From positions 1 through 6,635 of the forward strand of contig CAMPCK010000050.1 of NCBI GenBank assembly GCA_946645735.1: a stretch of DNA of 6,635 bases. Reading direction: 5' to 3'. The notes beneath the pieces were generated by a model that worked only from the letters and a program-made list of their open reading frames with translations, had not been told where the DNA came from and did no database searches. Of the stretch, positions 5,738-6,635 are shown piece by piece. Origin of the DNA: an uncultured Clostridia bacterium. Lineage in GTDB: Bacteria > Bacillota_A > Clostridia > Peptostreptococcales > Anaerovoracaceae. A program made the position numbers and the translations under genes. How positions within the stretch are numbered: position 1 is the first letter of the stretch; each line of letters starts with the position of its first letter.

Positions 5738-6635
5738 CTATTTTTTCATGGTTCCGGTCTTCTCGTATCTTGAATGCCAGCTTAAAGCTTCGTCCAGGAT
5801 ATGAGGAGTCTGGCAAGGTGCCTCAGCACATGCTCTTTCGAAGTAGTCTCTGAGCATAGGCTTGTAATCAGGATGTGCGCAGTTCTCGATGATGGCCTTT
5901 GCCCTTTCCTTAGGTGAAAGTCCTCTTAAGTCAGCATAGCCCTGTTCTGTTACGATTACCATTACCTCGTGCTCTGTGTGGTCAACATGAGGGCACATGG
6001 GAACGATGGAGGAAATTGCTCCGTCCTTTGCAACAGATGATGTTGTGAAGATAACAAGGGATGCGTTTCTTGAGAAGTCTCCGGATCCTCCGATACCGTT
6101 CATGATCTTCTTGCCCTGAACGTGAGTGGAGTTTACGTTTCCGTAGATATCAACTTCAAGAGCTGTGTTCATGGCGATGAGTCCGAGTCTGTGAGCAACC
6201 TCACCGGAGTTGGAGATCTCTTCAGGTCTGAAGATTATGTGATCCTTGTAGAAGTCGATATCCTCAAAGAATGCGATCTGAGCTTCAGGTGAAGGTGCAA
6301 GAGCTGTGCAGGATGCAACGGTTGCCTTTCCGCACTTAACGAGATCCAGCATGGAATCCTGGATAACTTCTGTGTAGCATGTAAGTCCTTCAAAATCTGA
6401 ATCTCTCAGTCCGTAAAGAACTGCGTTTGCAACGGAACCTACGCCGGACTGGATAGGAAGAAGTGAGCTTCCCATTCTGCCCTGCTCCACTTCGTTCTTA
6501 AGGAACTTGATGATGTTCTCTCCGATCTTCTTTGAATCCTCTGAAATAGCTGCAAGAGGTCTTGTAAGGTCGGACATATCTGAAATGACGATAGCTTTGA
6601 TCTTATCCCAGCCGCACTTGATATAAGGTGAGCCG
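5738..6635 (-). CDS. Succinate/acetate-type CoA-transferase (Cat1/AarC/ScpC family; 5' part cut by window edge)
   Basis: Enzyme of the acetyl-CoA hydrolase/transferase family that swaps CoA between carboxylic acids such as succinate, acetate or propionate through a glutamyl-CoA intermediate, in the cytoplasm. 298 residues are visible. The frame stays open to the right edge, so the internal ATG at 6577 is not the start; the residues before it (GSPYIKCGWDKIKAIVISD) continue the family alignment. Family members are about 500 aa, so roughly 200 N-terminal residues are missing. Counting from the first visible residue, key blocks are IQSGVGSVANAVL (61-73) and YTEVIQDSM (87-95) with the probable catalytic E89. 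They continue with EVDIYGNVNSTHV (160-172), NGIGGSGDFSRNA (179-191), HVDHTEHEV (216-224) and TEQGYADLRGLSPKERA (229-245). These match succinate CoA-transferases better than butyryl-CoA or 4-hydroxybutyrate enzymes. Exact substrates remain an inference. It converges on spoVG and shares its terminator. Confidence 0.93.
   Translation of the reverse strand, partial: GSPYIKCGWDKIKAIVISDMSDLTRPLAAISEDSKKIGENIIKFLKNEVEQGRMGSSLLPIQSGVGSVANAVLYGLRDSDFEGLTCYTEVIQDSMLDLVKCGKATVASCTALAPSPEAQIAFFEDIDFYKDHIIFRPEEISNSGEVAHRLGLIAMNTALEVDIYGNVNSTHVQGKKIMNGIGGSGDFSRNASLVIFTTSSVAKDGAISSIVPMCPHVDHTEHEVMVIVTEQGYADLRGLSPKERAKAIIENCAHPDYKPMLRDYFERACAEAPCQTPHILDEALSWHSRYEKTGTMKK

Noticed and set aside
1..6635. CRISPR arrays, tRNA/rRNA genes, insertion sequences, phage or defence genes
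   Set aside because: No repeat-spacer pattern, cloverleaf, transposase or integrase was seen. The window is almost entirely filled by metabolic and regulatory genes with similar base composition.

Overview
The window looks like a piece of chromosome from an anaerobic, fermentative Firmicute of class Clostridia, probably near the Lachnospiraceae. The evidence is a Gram-positive type PurR, SpoVG, strong AGGAGG-like ribosome binding sites, and biotin-dependent Na+ pump genes joined to a fermentative CoA-transferase. The taxonomy is inferred from gene content and protein character, not from a marker gene.

Left part (1-4247, minus strand): five tightly packed co-directional genes, in transcription order a shortened acyl-CoA-type carboxyltransferase (394 aa), an OadG/MmdD-like membrane anchor (105 aa), a biotin carboxyl carrier protein (117 aa), the Na+-pumping decarboxylase beta subunit (374 aa), and a pyruvate/oxaloacetate-type carboxyltransferase (OadA/PycB/5S-like, cut by the left edge). 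The gaps are 12-32 nt, each gene has its own Shine-Dalgarno, and an extended -10 promoter lies upstream at about 4294-4324. The first four genes follow the A-D-C-B order of methylmalonyl-CoA decarboxylase operons. A second carboxyltransferase of different specificity is appended, and no biotin carboxylase is visible. The set resembles a transcarboxylase (12S-, 5S- and 1.3S-like parts) wired to a Na+ pump. Carboxyl groups could pass between an acyl-CoA, biotin and pyruvate/oxaloacetate, or be released as CO2 with Na+ export. The acyl-CoA-type subunit is unusually short and its active-site motifs are altered, so its substrate is uncertain.

Middle (4248-5685, plus strand): a divergent promoter region, then purR (PRPP-sensing purine repressor; start corrected to 4437) and spoVG (start corrected to 5400). 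A clear promoter precedes spoVG, and its predicted transcript begins with a stem-loop that ends just before the ribosome binding site. The yabJ/ridA gene that separates purR and spoVG in Bacillus is absent.

Right (5686-6635): a strong palindromic hairpin that can terminate transcription from both sides, then the 3' two-thirds or so of a minus-strand succinate/acetate-type CoA-transferase (Cat1/AarC/ScpC family), cut by the right edge. Together with the decarboxylase cluster it suggests C4-dicarboxylate/propionate-type fermentation. That link is inferred from proximity and family knowledge.
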